From Klebsiella michiganensis (GTDB lineage Bacteria; Pseudomonadota; Gammaproteobacteria; Enterobacterales; Enterobacteriaceae), in NCBI RefSeq assembly GCF_002925905.1, contig NZ_PRDB01000001.1, forward strand, positions 806,001 to 870,000: DNA of 64,000 nt, written 5' to 3'. Of this stretch, positions 7,190 through 15,442 are shown piece after piece. The first letter of the stretch is position 1. The number at the start of each line of letters is the position of its first letter. Made by a program: the position numbers and the translations under genes. The notes beneath the pieces are model-generated. The model did no database searches. It saw nothing but the letters and a program-made list of their open reading frames with translations, and was not told the DNA's origin.

Positions 7190-8291
7190 GAAATATGATT
7201 TAAAACAGGTGATTAATACCTCCGGTCGTATGACCATTCTTGGCGTCTCCACGCCGCGGCCGGAAGTGGTGGACGCCGCGATGGCGGGGATGAACCAGTA
7301 CTTCGAGATGAAAGATCTGGTCAATAAAACCGGCGCGTATATTGCGAAGCTGCTGGACGTGGAAGGGGCGACCGTCGTCTCCTGCGCCTCGGCGGGCATC
7401 GCCCAGTCGGTGGCGGCGGTGCTGGTAAAAGACAGCGACTGGCTGCTGGAAAACCTGCACGTGACGCCGATTGAAAACAACGAAATCGTGCTGCCTAAGG
7501 GTCATAACGTCAATTTTGGCGCGCCGGTGGGCACCATGGTGGCGCTGGGCGGCGGCAGGCTGGTGGAAGCGGGCTACGCCAATGAATGTTCCGCCGGGCA
7601 GCTGGCGGCGGCCATTACCCCGCGCACCGCGGCCATTCTGTACATCAAATCCCACCACTGCGTGCAGAAAAGCATGCTCAACGTGGCGCAGGCGGCAGCG
7701 GTGGCGCAGAGCCATAATCTGCCGCTGATTGTCGACGCGGCGGCGGAGGAAGACCTCCAGGCCTACTATCGCGCCGGCGCGGATCTGGTGATTTATAGCG
7801 GCGCGAAGGCGATCGAAGGGCCGACCAGCGGGCTGGTGATTGGCAAAACCCAATATGTTGAGTGGGTTAAACGTCAGTCGAACGGCATTGGCCGGGCGAT
7901 GAAGGTGGGCAAAGAGGGGATCCTCGGCCTGACCTGCGCGATTGAGCACTATCTGACGGCGCGCAAAGAGAGCGGTGAAGAGATGGTGGCGAAGATGACG
8001 CCGTTTATTCAGCAGCTCAATACGCTCGATGGCGTCACCGCGCGCGTGGTCTGGGACAGCGCCGGCCGCGATATCGCGCGGGCGGAGATCAAGTTTGATG
8101 AAGCGGTGACCGGCGTCGATACCGGCGATCTGGTCAATGCGCTGAAGCAGGGCGAATACGCCATCTACTTCCGTGGCTATAAAGCAAATGAAGGCATTAT
8201 TGAAGCCGATGTCCGCAGCGTGAACGCGCAGCAGCTGGAGATTGTCTCCCGTCGCATCGCAGAAGTTTTGAACAAGGAGAAAAACGCATGA
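7173..8291 (+). CDS. DgaE-type PLP-dependent ammonia-lyase
   Basis: 372 aa, fold type I PLP enzyme of the SelA/DgaE group. Lys212 in YSGAKAIEGPTSG is the expected Schiff-base residue, and Asp188 in LIVDAAAEED would contact the pyridine nitrogen. DgaE of Salmonella converts D-glucosaminate-6-phosphate to 2-keto-3-deoxygluconate-6-phosphate plus ammonia (established); this protein is a family member in a different operon without the mannose-type PTS, so the exact substrate may differ. Its start lies inside the amidohydrolase gene, and its stop overlaps the aldolase ATG (ATGA), pointing to tight coupling of the three enzymes. Confidence 0.85.
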   Translation: MPSIFEKYDLKQVINTSGRMTILGVSTPRPEVVDAAMAGMNQYFEMKDLVNKTGAYIAKLLDVEGATVVSCASAGIAQSVAAVLVKDSDWLLENLHVTPIENNEIVLPKGHNVNFGAPVGTMVALGGGRLVEAGYANECSAGQLAAAITPRTAAILYIKSHHCVQKSMLNVAQAAAVAQSHNLPLIVDAAAEEDLQAYYRAGADLVIYSGAKAIEGPTSGLVIGKTQYVEWVKRQSNGIGRAMKVGKEGILGLTCAIEHYLTARKESGEEMVAKMTPFIQQLNTLDGVTARVVWDSAGRDIARAEIKFDEAVTGVDTGDLVNALKQGEYAIYFRGYKANEGIIEADVRSVNAQQLEIVSRRIAEVLNKEKNA

Positions 8292-9028
8292 AACTGACCC
8301 CTAATTTTTATCGTGACCGCGTCTGCCTGAACGTGCTGGCGGGGAGCAAAGAGAACGCCAGCGAGATTTATGAGGCGGCGGAAGGTCATGTACTGGTGGG
8401 CGTGCTCTCCAAAAATTACCCGGACGTCGCCAGCGCGGTTGCCGATATGCGTGAATACGCGCAGCGGATTGATAACGCGCTCTCCGTGGGATTGGGCGCG
8501 GGCGACCCGAACCAGTCGGCGATGGTCAGCGAAATTTCGCGTCAGGTGCAGCCGCAGCACGTCAACCAGGTATTTACCGGCGTGGCGACCAGCCGCGCGC
8601 TGCTGGGGCAGAACGAAACCGTGGTTAACGGCCTGGTGTCGCCAACCGGTACGCCGGGAATGGTGAAGATCTCCACCGGTCCGCTCAGCAGCGGCGCGCC
8701 GGACGGCATCGTACCGCTGGAAACCGCGATTGCGCTGCTGAAAGATATGGGCGGCAGTTCGATTAAATATTTCCCGATGGGCGGGCTGAAGCATCGCGAC
8801 GAGTTTATTGCGGTGGCCGAGGCCTGCGCCCGTCATGATTTCTGGCTGGAGCCCACCGGCGGGATCGATCTGGAAAACTACGGCGAGATCCTGCAGATCG
8901 CGCTGGACGCAGGGGTAAGTAAAATTATCCCGCATATCTACAGTTCGATTATTGATAAAGCCAGCGGTCACACCCGCCCGGCGGACGTGCGTCAGCTGCT
9001 TTCGATCACCAAACAGTTAGTAAAATAG
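8288..9028 (+). CDS. DgaF-type KDGP aldolase
   Basis: 246 aa, class I aldolase related to DgaF. The IKYFPMGG motif carries the likely Schiff-base Lys, and the GTPGMVKIS and PTGGIDLENYGE motifs are conserved. The expected reaction is 2-keto-3-deoxy-6-phosphogluconate to pyruvate and glyceraldehyde-3-phosphate, taking the product of the upstream ammonia-lyase. It overlaps that gene by 4 bases. Since both enzymes act on phosphorylated compounds, the pathway needs a phosphorylation step, yet no kinase gene is present in the cluster. Confidence 0.85.
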   Translation: MKLTPNFYRDRVCLNVLAGSKENASEIYEAAEGHVLVGVLSKNYPDVASAVADMREYAQRIDNALSVGLGAGDPNQSAMVSEISRQVQPQHVNQVFTGVATSRALLGQNETVVNGLVSPTGTPGMVKISTGPLSSGAPDGIVPLETAIALLKDMGGSSIKYFPMGGLKHRDEFIAVAEACARHDFWLEPTGGIDLENYGEILQIALDAGVSKIIPHIYSSIIDKASGHTRPADVRQLLSITKQLVK

Positions 9029-9036
9029 CGCCGATT

Positions 9037-9085
9037 ATCCCTCACCCGGCCCTCTCCCCAACGGGGAGAGGGTTAGGGCGAAGGG
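9037..9085. repeat. intergenic palindromic element
   Basis: The core CCCTCTCCCC-AAC-GGGGAGAGGG (9050-9072) is a perfect 10-bp stem flanked by CCCTCACCC and GGGCGAAGGG. Related palindromes occur at 13086-13127 and 59383-59411, so this is a dispersed repeat. It may cap the upstream mRNA or weaken read-through to the lactonase gene. Confidence 0.65.
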
Positions 9086-9115
9086 AAACCGCCACCGAAC
9101 CATCAAGGAGTCACC

Positions 9116-10267
9116 ATGCCAACCGCTCGTCACCTGCTTGTTGCTTCACTCTCTCTGCTCGCCGCCGGCGCCGCTGCGCAAACCCAGTACGCCTGGGTCG
9201 GCACCTACAACCCCAATGGCGAAGGGCTGTATCGCTTTACCGTTGATAGCCAGACCGGGGCGCTGCGCGATAAAACGCTGGTCGGGACGCTGCCTGACCT
9301 GGCCCAGCTTACCGTCTCGGCGGATGGCAAAACCCTGTACGGCGCCAGCGAAGTGGAAAAGGGAGTGGTGCAGGCGTGGCGCATCGGCAGCAACGGTGAA
9401 CTGAGCGAGCTGAATCAGGTCGCTTCCGGCGGCGCCGGGCCGGTTTATCTCTCCCTGACCCCCGATGGACGTCATCTGCTGGTGGCAAACTACGTCAGCG
9501 GCAGTATCGCCGTGCTGCCGGTGAAAGAAGATGGTAACCTGGGCGAGGCGGTGGATGTGCATCAGGATCAAGGGCCTGCGGGCGCGGAACGCCCGGCGGC
9601 AGCCGTCGAAGGCAGTTTTGCCATTAGCGATCATAACGGCCCCCACGCCCATATGATCGCCGCCGATCCCAGCGGTAAATTCGTTTACTCCACCGATCTC
9701 GGCCTGGACCGGATCTATCAGTACCGGCTGGATAGCGCCACCGGGAAGCTGACGCCGAACGATCCGCCGTTTATCGCGGCCTCATCTCCCGGCGCCGGAC
9801 CGCGCCACTTTGTGTTTACGCCGCAGGGCGACGGACTATGGTTGATTAACGAAGAGGCGTCGACGCTCACTTTTTATCATCTCAATAAGCAAAGCGGCCT
9901 GCTGCGCGAGGGGAAAACGGTCTCGGCGCTGCCTGCAGAGTATAAGGGCACCAGCTTTGCCGCCGGCCTGGTCCTGAGCCGCGACGGCAAGCAGCTGTAC
10001 GTCGCCAACCGACTGCATAACAGTATCGCCCACTTTACGGTGCTGGCTGACGGCAGCCTGAGCCACCAGGACGATATCTGGACCCGCGGCGACTATCCGC
10101 GCACGCTGACGCTGGACAGTCAGGGGCAGTGGCTGTACGTCATGAACCAGCGTAGCGACAACATCACCCGCTTTCGCGTCGCGCCGAAGGATGGCAGGCT
10201 GACGTTCTCTCCGGACTACACCCCGGTTGGCAGCCCGTCGCAGATGGTGATATCCGCTCAACCCTGA
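9116..10267 (+). CDS. exported lactonase (Pgl-type seven-bladed beta-propeller)
   Basis: 383 aa of the lactonase family (6-phosphogluconolactonase YbhE/Pgl and muconate-cycloisomerase relatives). An N-terminal signal peptide with a hydrophobic stretch (LLVASLSLLAAGAAA) and probable cleavage before QTQYAWVG predicts a periplasmic location, unlike cytoplasmic Pgl. Repeated blade motifs such as SVSADGKTLYGA, LTPDGRHLLVANY and LSRDGKQLYVANR are visible. It lies 87 bases after the aldolase and before the regulator gene. A periplasmic lactonase at the end of a sugar-acid operon suggests that an aldonolactone is opened before uptake; the substrate is unknown. Confidence 0.85.
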   Translation: MPTARHLLVASLSLLAAGAAAQTQYAWVGTYNPNGEGLYRFTVDSQTGALRDKTLVGTLPDLAQLTVSADGKTLYGASEVEKGVVQAWRIGSNGELSELNQVASGGAGPVYLSLTPDGRHLLVANYVSGSIAVLPVKEDGNLGEAVDVHQDQGPAGAERPAAAVEGSFAISDHNGPHAHMIAADPSGKFVYSTDLGLDRIYQYRLDSATGKLTPNDPPFIAASSPGAGPRHFVFTPQGDGLWLINEEASTLTFYHLNKQSGLLREGKTVSALPAEYKGTSFAAGLVLSRDGKQLYVANRLHNSIAHFTVLADGSLSHQDDIWTRGDYPRTLTLDSQGQWLYVMNQRSDNITRFRVAPKDGRLTFSPDYTPVGSPSQMVISAQP

Positions 10268-10289
10268 GCCGTAAGAAAAAGGAACTGAC

Positions 10290-12200
10290 ATGCGATTTCC
10301 CCATCAACGTTTAGCGCAGCTGTTTACTCTGTTGCAAAACGAAACGCTGCCGCAGGAGGAGCTGGCGCAGCGGCTGTCGGTTTCTACTCGCACGGTACGC
10401 GCGGACATCACCGCGCTGAACGCGCTGCTGCTGCACTACGGCGCGCAGTTTATCCTCACCCGCGGCAGCGGCTATCAGCTGGTGATTCACGATCCGACGC
10501 GCTATCAGACGCTGGAAGAGAGCGCGCCGAAAGCGCAGCATATCCCGCGAACCGCGGCGGATCGCATCCACTTTTTGCTGGTGCGCTTTTTAACTTCCGC
10601 GTTTTCTATCAAGCTGGAGGATCTGGCCGATGCGTGGTTCGTCAGCCGCGCCACCTTACAGGGCGATATGGTTGACGTACGCGAGCGTTTTCAGCGTTAT
10701 CAGCTCACCCTCGAGACCCGGCCGCGCCACGGCATGAAGCTGTTCGGCAGCGAGGTCTCCATTCGCGCCTGCCTGACCGATCTGCTGTGGGAGCTGAGCC
10801 AGCAGGGGCCGCTGAACCCGCTTATTGGCGAAGAGGCGTTTGACGCCAGCGTACCGACGCTGCTGGCCGGCGTGCTGCAGGAGACGTTAACCCGCCATCA
10901 CGTGCGGCTGACGGACGCGGGGGAGCGCTTTATCTGCCTGTACGTCGCGGTTGCCGTGCGCCGCGTGAGCGAAGGGTATCCGCTGGCGGATTTTAGCGCC
11001 GAGGATGTGGGGCAAAACGTACGCGACGCCGCACGCGAGCTGGCAAACACGATGCAGCAGCTGGCGGGCAAACTGCTTGCTCCGGCGGAAGAGGAGTGGC
11101 TGTGCGTCCACCTTGCCGCCCGCCAGGTGCAGGACGTCGATCCGGGCACCATCAGCGCCGACGACGACGAAGCGCTGGTGAACTACATCCTGCGCTATAT
11201 CAATCAGCAATATAACTACAATCTGCTGGACGATGCCCAGCTGCGTGCGGATTTACTGACCCATATTAAGACCATGATCACCCGCGTGCGCTACCAGATA
11301 ATGATCCCCAACCCGCTTCTGGAAAATATCAAACAGCATTACCCCATGGCGTGGGACATGACCCTGGCGGCGGTATCGAGCTGGGGGAAATATACTCCCT
11401 ACGCCATCAGCGAAAACGAGATCGGCTTTCTGGTGCTGCATATCGGCGTCGGGCTGGAGCGCCATTACAATATCGGCTATCAGCGTCAGCCGCAGGTGCT
11501 GCTGGTCTGCGATACCAGCAACGCGATGGTGCGGATGATTGAAGCCATTCTTCAGCGTAAGTATCCGCAGCTGGAAATTGCCGCCACCCTTTCGCAACGC
11601 GAATATGAACAGCGGGAAGAGATCGCGGAAGATTTTGTCATTTCCACCGTGCGCATCAGTGAGAAAGAGAAGCCGGTGGTCACCATTGCGCCGTTTCCTA
11701 CCGACTACCAGCTCGACCAAATCGGCAAGCTGGTGCTGGTGGACCGCACGCGTCCCTGGATGCTGAATAAGTATTTTGATGAGGCCCACTTCCAGGTGAT
11801 AGATACCCCGATGGATCAGCAGGCGCTGTTTGCCGCGCTGTGCCAGCAGCTGCAGCAGGAGGGGTTTGTCGGAGCGGAGTTTCATGGGTCGGTGGTGGAG
11901 CGTGAGGCTATCGTCAGCACCATGCTCGGCGACGGGATCGCGCTGCCTCACGCCCTCGGCCTGCTGGCGAAAAAGACCGTGGTCTATACGGTCATCGCCC
12001 CGCACGGTATCGCATGGGGCGATGAAACCGCGCATATCATCTTCCTGCTCGCCATCAGCAAAAGCGAGTATGAAGAGGCGATGGCGATCTACGATATTTT
12101 CGTCACCTTCCTGCGTGAACGGGCAATGGCCCGCCTTGCCGCCACCCGCAGTTTTGCTGAGTTTAAAGCGGTGGCCATGGAGTGCGTCAGCCGGTTTTGA
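10290..12200 (+). CDS. BglG/MtlR-type transcriptional regulator (HTH-PRD-PRD-EIIB-EIIA)
   Basis: 636 aa. Order: HTH (roughly 5-60, with QEELAQRLSVSTRTVRADI), a second winged-helix region (~85-170), PRD1 (~190-290), PRD2 (~300-400, with LLTHIKTMITRVRYQ and FLVLHIGVGLERHYN), an EIIB-like region with a Cys (VLLVCDTSNAM) and a C-terminal EIIA of the fructose/mannitol type with its His in GDGIALPHALG. It lacks the sigma-54 AAA domain of DgaR, so it should act like MtlR or LicR as a PTS-controlled DNA-binding activator. In PRD1 the usual first His position reads Tyr (CLYVAVAVRR), so control may rest on the other sites. It starts 22 bases after the lactonase gene. Likely target: the 3375-3474 region. 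Confidence 0.85.
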   Translation: MRFPHQRLAQLFTLLQNETLPQEELAQRLSVSTRTVRADITALNALLLHYGAQFILTRGSGYQLVIHDPTRYQTLEESAPKAQHIPRTAADRIHFLLVRFLTSAFSIKLEDLADAWFVSRATLQGDMVDVRERFQRYQLTLETRPRHGMKLFGSEVSIRACLTDLLWELSQQGPLNPLIGEEAFDASVPTLLAGVLQETLTRHHVRLTDAGERFICLYVAVAVRRVSEGYPLADFSAEDVGQNVRDAARELANTMQQLAGKLLAPAEEEWLCVHLAARQVQDVDPGTISADDDEALVNYILRYINQQYNYNLLDDAQLRADLLTHIKTMITRVRYQIMIPNPLLENIKQHYPMAWDMTLAAVSSWGKYTPYAISENEIGFLVLHIGVGLERHYNIGYQRQPQVLLVCDTSNAMVRMIEAILQRKYPQLEIAATLSQREYEQREEIAEDFVISTVRISEKEKPVVTIAPFPTDYQLDQIGKLVLVDRTRPWMLNKYFDEAHFQVIDTPMDQQALFAALCQQLQQEGFVGAEFHGSVVEREAIVSTMLGDGIALPHALGLLAKKTVVYTVIAPHGIAWGDETAHIIFLLAISKSEYEEAMAIYDIFVTFLRERAMARLAATRSFAEFKAVAMECVSRF

Positions 12201-12353
12201 GATGCGCAGCCAGAGTTCGAGCCGCGCGCGCTTCGGGATACCGACGGGTATATCAGGTTCGGGATGAGGTGGTGAGGGTTTATGTTATTGCTGTGGGAAA
12301 ACGAGAGAAATTAGCCGTCTATCGGAACGTCCATAAACGGCTGTAGCGGGAGG

Positions 12354-12818
12354 CTATCTCAGGTGATGTACAACCTGGTTGCTGCTGCCGCGCCAGATCA
12401 GCGCCGGGTCTTTTAAGTCCTGCACAAATTTGCCATCAACCAGCACGTTGATGAGATCCACCACCTGCATCTGCGCGGCGTTAAGTTCGTCCAGCTTGTA
12501 GCCGGTCCACACCCAGATATCTTTGCCGGGGCACTCGGCGCGAACGCGCTGCACCAGCTTAAGGATCTCCGGGACGTTCTGCGGGTGCAGCGGGTCGCCG
12601 CCGGAAAGCGTGATCCCCTGGCGCTTAACGCGGGTATCGTTGAGGTCAGCAATAATGCGGTCGGCTATCTCGGCGGTGAACGGCATGCCGGAGTTTAGCC
12701 GCCAGGTGCTCTTGTTATAGCAGCCGGGGCACTCGTGAACGCAGCCGGAAACGAACAGGGTGCAGCGAGTGCCCGGACCGTTAACGATATCTACCGGGTA
12801 GTACTGATGGTAATTCAT
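12354..12818 (-). CDS. nrdG: anaerobic ribonucleotide reductase activating protein NrdG
   Basis: 154 aa radical-SAM activase. The 4Fe-4S cluster motif CVHECPGC gives Cys26, Cys30 and Cys33, and the SAM-binding SGGDP follows. It uses SAM and reduced flavodoxin to form the glycyl radical on NrdD. I start at the ATG at 12818 (MNYHQYYPVDIV, as in E. coli); an upstream in-frame codon at 12842 lies in repeat DNA. It is downstream of nrdD on the same strand but separated by 320 bases of repeats, more than in E. coli. Confidence 0.97.
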   Translation of the reverse strand: MNYHQYYPVDIVNGPGTRCTLFVSGCVHECPGCYNKSTWRLNSGMPFTAEIADRIIADLNDTRVKRQGITLSGGDPLHPQNVPEILKLVQRVRAECPGKDIWVWTGYKLDELNAAQMQVVDLINVLVDGKFVQDLKDPALIWRGSSNQVVHHLR

Positions 12819-12840
12819 TTTTCGCTTCTCAATTAACGCC

Positions 12841-12936
12841 ATAGCCGCGTTGGCTGCGCTCGCTCACCCCAGTCACGTACTTAATGTACGCTCCCGGGGA
12901 TTCCCTCGTTTGCCGCCTTGCTCTGACGCGAATTGC
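12841..12936. repeat. ERIC element (incomplete)
   Basis: The sequence matches ERIC on the reverse strand: GCTCACCCCAGTCACGTACT, then ATGTACGCTCCCGGGGATTC, close to the ERIC2 and ERIC1R consensus primers, followed by TTTGCCGCCTTGC. The terminal TATACTC inverted repeats are missing. It lies between nrdD and nrdG. Confidence 0.8.
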
Positions 12937-12969
12937 TTTGCGAAAACGGAGGGGCTTTGCATTTGTAAA

Positions 12970-13066
12970 GGGAACGGCTCCCGGCGTCGCTGCGCTCGGC
13001 CGGGCTACGAAGAGCCGCATACGCGGTTGTAGCCCGGATAAGGCGCTTTGCGCCGCGATCCGGGAA
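12970..13066. repeat. REP/BIME pair
   Basis: Two facing REP-like units: GGCTCCCGGCGTCGCTGCGC-TCGGCCGGGCTACGA and TAGCCCGGATAAGGCGCTTTG-CGCCGCGATCCGGGAAC. These are typical of enterobacterial BIMEs in transcribed intergenic DNA. They may protect the 3' end of nrdD mRNA and lower nrdG expression. Confidence 0.75.
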
Positions 13067-13085
13067 CGGCTCGAGTGGCCGGTCG

Positions 13086-13127
13086 GTCCCCTCTCCCGGC
13101 AGGGGAGAGGATTAGGGGAGGGGCTAA
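13086..13127. repeat. intergenic palindromic element
   Basis: CCCCTCTCCC-GGCA-GGGGAGAGG followed by ATTAGGGGAGGGG has the same design as the element at 9037-9085. It lies just after the nrdD stop and may act as a 3' mRNA stabiliser. Confidence 0.6.
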
Positions 13128-13138
13128 ACCACCCGGAA

Positions 13139-15277
13139 TTAACCGATCTGCCCGTTGCCCAGGTGCTTAACCCGGCGCTTCACTTCTTCCTGCTTGCCGG
13201 CGTTGAACGGACGGGCGTCCGGGCTCCCGAGATAGCCGCACACGCGGCGGGTTACCGACACGCGGGAGGCATCGTGGTTGCCGCATTTCGGGCAGGTGAA
13301 GCCTTTGCTGGTGCATTCGAACTCACCGGTAAAGCCGCACTCGTAGCATTCGTCGATCGGCGTATTGGTCCCGTAATAGGGCACGTGCTGATAGCTGTAA
13401 TCCCACACGTCTTCCAGCGCTCTCAGGTTGTGCTGAATATTCGGGTACTCGCCGTAGCAAATAAAGCCCCCGTTAGCCAGCGGCGGATAAGGCGCTTCAA
13501 AATCGATTTTATCGTACGGGTTTACCTTCTTCTCTACGTCAAGGTGGAAGCTGTTGGTGTAATACCCTTTATCGGTTACGCCTTCGATCACGCCGAACTC
13601 AGCGGTATCCAGACGGCAGAAGCGGTCGCAGAGGTTTTCGCTCGGCGTGCTGTACAGGCTAAAGCCGTAGCCCGTCTCGTCTTTCCACTGGTCTACCGCT
13701 TCGCGCAGGCGCTGAACGATGGCGATGCCTTTCTCACGCAGCGCTTCGCTATCGTACATATGCTTGTTGCCGAACAGCGCGTTGATGGTTTCATGAATGC
13801 CGATATAGCCCAGCGAAATCGACGCGCGGCCGTTTTTGAAAATCTCAGAGACGTCGTCGTCCGCTTTCAGACGCACGCCGCAGGCGCCTTCCATATACAG
13901 AATCGGCGCCACGCGAGCCTTCACTCCTTCCAGACGAGCGATGCGGGTCATCAGCGCTTTACGCGCCAGCTGCAGGCGTTCGTCGAGAAGTTTCCAGAAC
14001 TCAGTCTCGTCGCCACGGGCTTCCAGCGCGATGCGCGGCAGGTTGAGGCTGATAACGCCGAGGTTGTTGCGGCCATCGTGCACCTGTTCGCCGTCCTCGT
14101 TTTCCCACACGCCGAGGAAGCTGCGGCAGCCCATCGGGGTTTTGAACGAGCCGGTCACCTTCACGACCTGATCGTAGTTGAGGATATCCGGATACATGCG
14201 CTTGCTCGCGCACTCCAGCGCCAGCTGTTTAATATCGTAGTTCGCATCGCCAAACTTGTGGTTCAGGCCGTCGCGAATGGCGAAGACCAGCTTCGGGAAT
14301 ACCGCCGTTTTACGGTTTTTACCGAGTCCCGCAATGCGGTTGCGCAGAATGGACTGCTGAATCAGACGCGATTCCCAACTGGTGCCGAGGCCGAAACCGA
14401 AGGTCACGAACGGCGTTTGGCCGTTGGCGGTATGCAGGGTGTTCACTTCATATTCCAGCGACTGGAAGGCGTCGTAGCACTCTTTCTCGGTGCGGGAACG
14501 GGCGTAGCCTTCGGCGTCGGGGATGTGCCACTCTTCGGCAATTTTACGGTGCTTATTGAAGCTTTCGGTAACAAACGGCGCCAGCACTTCGTCGATGCGG
14601 TTGATGGTCGTACCGCCATAAATATGGCTGGCGACCTGAGCGATAATCTGCGCCGTCACCGCGGTAGCGGTAGAGATAGACTTCGGCGGCTCAATCTCGG
14701 CGTTGCCCATTTTAAAACCCTGGGTCAGCATGCCTTTAAGATCGATCAGCATACAGTTGAACATCGGGAAGAACGGGGAGTAGTCGAGATCGTGATAGTG
14801 GATCACGCCGCGCTCGTGGGCCATGACCACGTCATGCGGCAGCAGGTGCTGGCGCGCGTAGTGCTTGGCGACGATGCCCGCCAGCAGATCGCGCTGGGTA
14901 GGGATGACTTTGCTGTCTTTGTTGGCGTTCTCGTTGAGTAACGCCGAGTTGGTCTGCTCAACCAGGCCGCGAATTTCCTGGTTCAGACGACCGCGCTTTT
15001 CACGTTGGCTATCGCGGTCGTGGCGATATTCAATGTAGGCGCGCGCCAGCTGCTTGTAGGGACCGGACATCAGCTGGTTCTCAACGGCGGTCTGGATCTC
15101 GCTGATATCCACCTGGGCGCGGCCCTGCATTTGCTGGCTAACGACTTCTGCGACGGTGGCGCAATAGTCTGCGTCATCGACTCCCGCTGCTTTAGCTGCA
15201 CGTAGAATTGCTTCATTAATGCGCTCTGACTTGAACGGCACTTTACAGCCATCGCGTTTCATCACATGCGGTGTCAT
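13139..15277 (-). CDS. nrdD: anaerobic ribonucleoside-triphosphate reductase NrdD
   Basis: 712 aa, the E. coli length. It has an N-terminal ATP-cone (VPFKSERINEAILRAAKAAG), the catalytic ten-stranded barrel, a C-terminal zinc finger (CYECGF and CPKCGN) and the glycyl radical Gly681 in RVCGYLGS. It reduces NTPs to dNTPs with formate under anaerobic conditions after activation by NrdG. The start at 15277 (MTPHVMKRDGCK) matches E. coli; the longer frame to 15430 runs through promoter DNA. Upstream are a pair of NrdR boxes, an FNR-like site and two DnaA boxes. Confidence 0.98.
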   Translation of the reverse strand: MTPHVMKRDGCKVPFKSERINEAILRAAKAAGVDDADYCATVAEVVSQQMQGRAQVDISEIQTAVENQLMSGPYKQLARAYIEYRHDRDSQREKRGRLNQEIRGLVEQTNSALLNENANKDSKVIPTQRDLLAGIVAKHYARQHLLPHDVVMAHERGVIHYHDLDYSPFFPMFNCMLIDLKGMLTQGFKMGNAEIEPPKSISTATAVTAQIIAQVASHIYGGTTINRIDEVLAPFVTESFNKHRKIAEEWHIPDAEGYARSRTEKECYDAFQSLEYEVNTLHTANGQTPFVTFGFGLGTSWESRLIQQSILRNRIAGLGKNRKTAVFPKLVFAIRDGLNHKFGDANYDIKQLALECASKRMYPDILNYDQVVKVTGSFKTPMGCRSFLGVWENEDGEQVHDGRNNLGVISLNLPRIALEARGDETEFWKLLDERLQLARKALMTRIARLEGVKARVAPILYMEGACGVRLKADDDVSEIFKNGRASISLGYIGIHETINALFGNKHMYDSEALREKGIAIVQRLREAVDQWKDETGYGFSLYSTPSENLCDRFCRLDTAEFGVIEGVTDKGYYTNSFHLDVEKKVNPYDKIDFEAPYPPLANGGFICYGEYPNIQHNLRALEDVWDYSYQHVPYYGTNTPIDECYECGFTGEFECTSKGFTCPKCGNHDASRVSVTRRVCGYLGSPDARPFNAGKQEEVKRRVKHLGNGQIG

Positions 15278-15306
15278 GATCACTCCATAATTTTTTACAG
15301 AACAGG

Positions 15307-15315
15307 TTATCCACA
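15307..15315 (+). promoter_or_regulatory. DnaA box
   Basis: TTATCCACA is a perfect match to the DnaA box consensus. It lies 30 bases upstream of the nrdD start and is 78 bases from a second identical box. Confidence 0.5.
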
Positions 15316-15384
15316 GAGGCGGAAGGTCAACCGAAGTCCCGGGGCGCTGTAGCTGCCGCCGTTTCCCTCCGATCCCGGCCCTTT

Positions 15385-15393
15385 TTATCCACA
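15385..15393 (+). promoter_or_regulatory. DnaA box
   Basis: A second perfect TTATCCACA in the same orientation in the nrdD leader. DnaA control is established for nrdAB in E. coli; for nrdDG it is only suggested by these sites. Confidence 0.5.
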
Positions 15394-15442
15394 TCCCATC
15401 ACCGCCTGAGTACGATGGGTGTGGTGACATAATAGACTATTA

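Noticed and set aside
12313-12343. Possible terminator AGCCGT...ACGGCT after the PRD regulator
   Set aside because: The stem is only 6 bp with an 18-base loop and no T-run, so it is not convincing.
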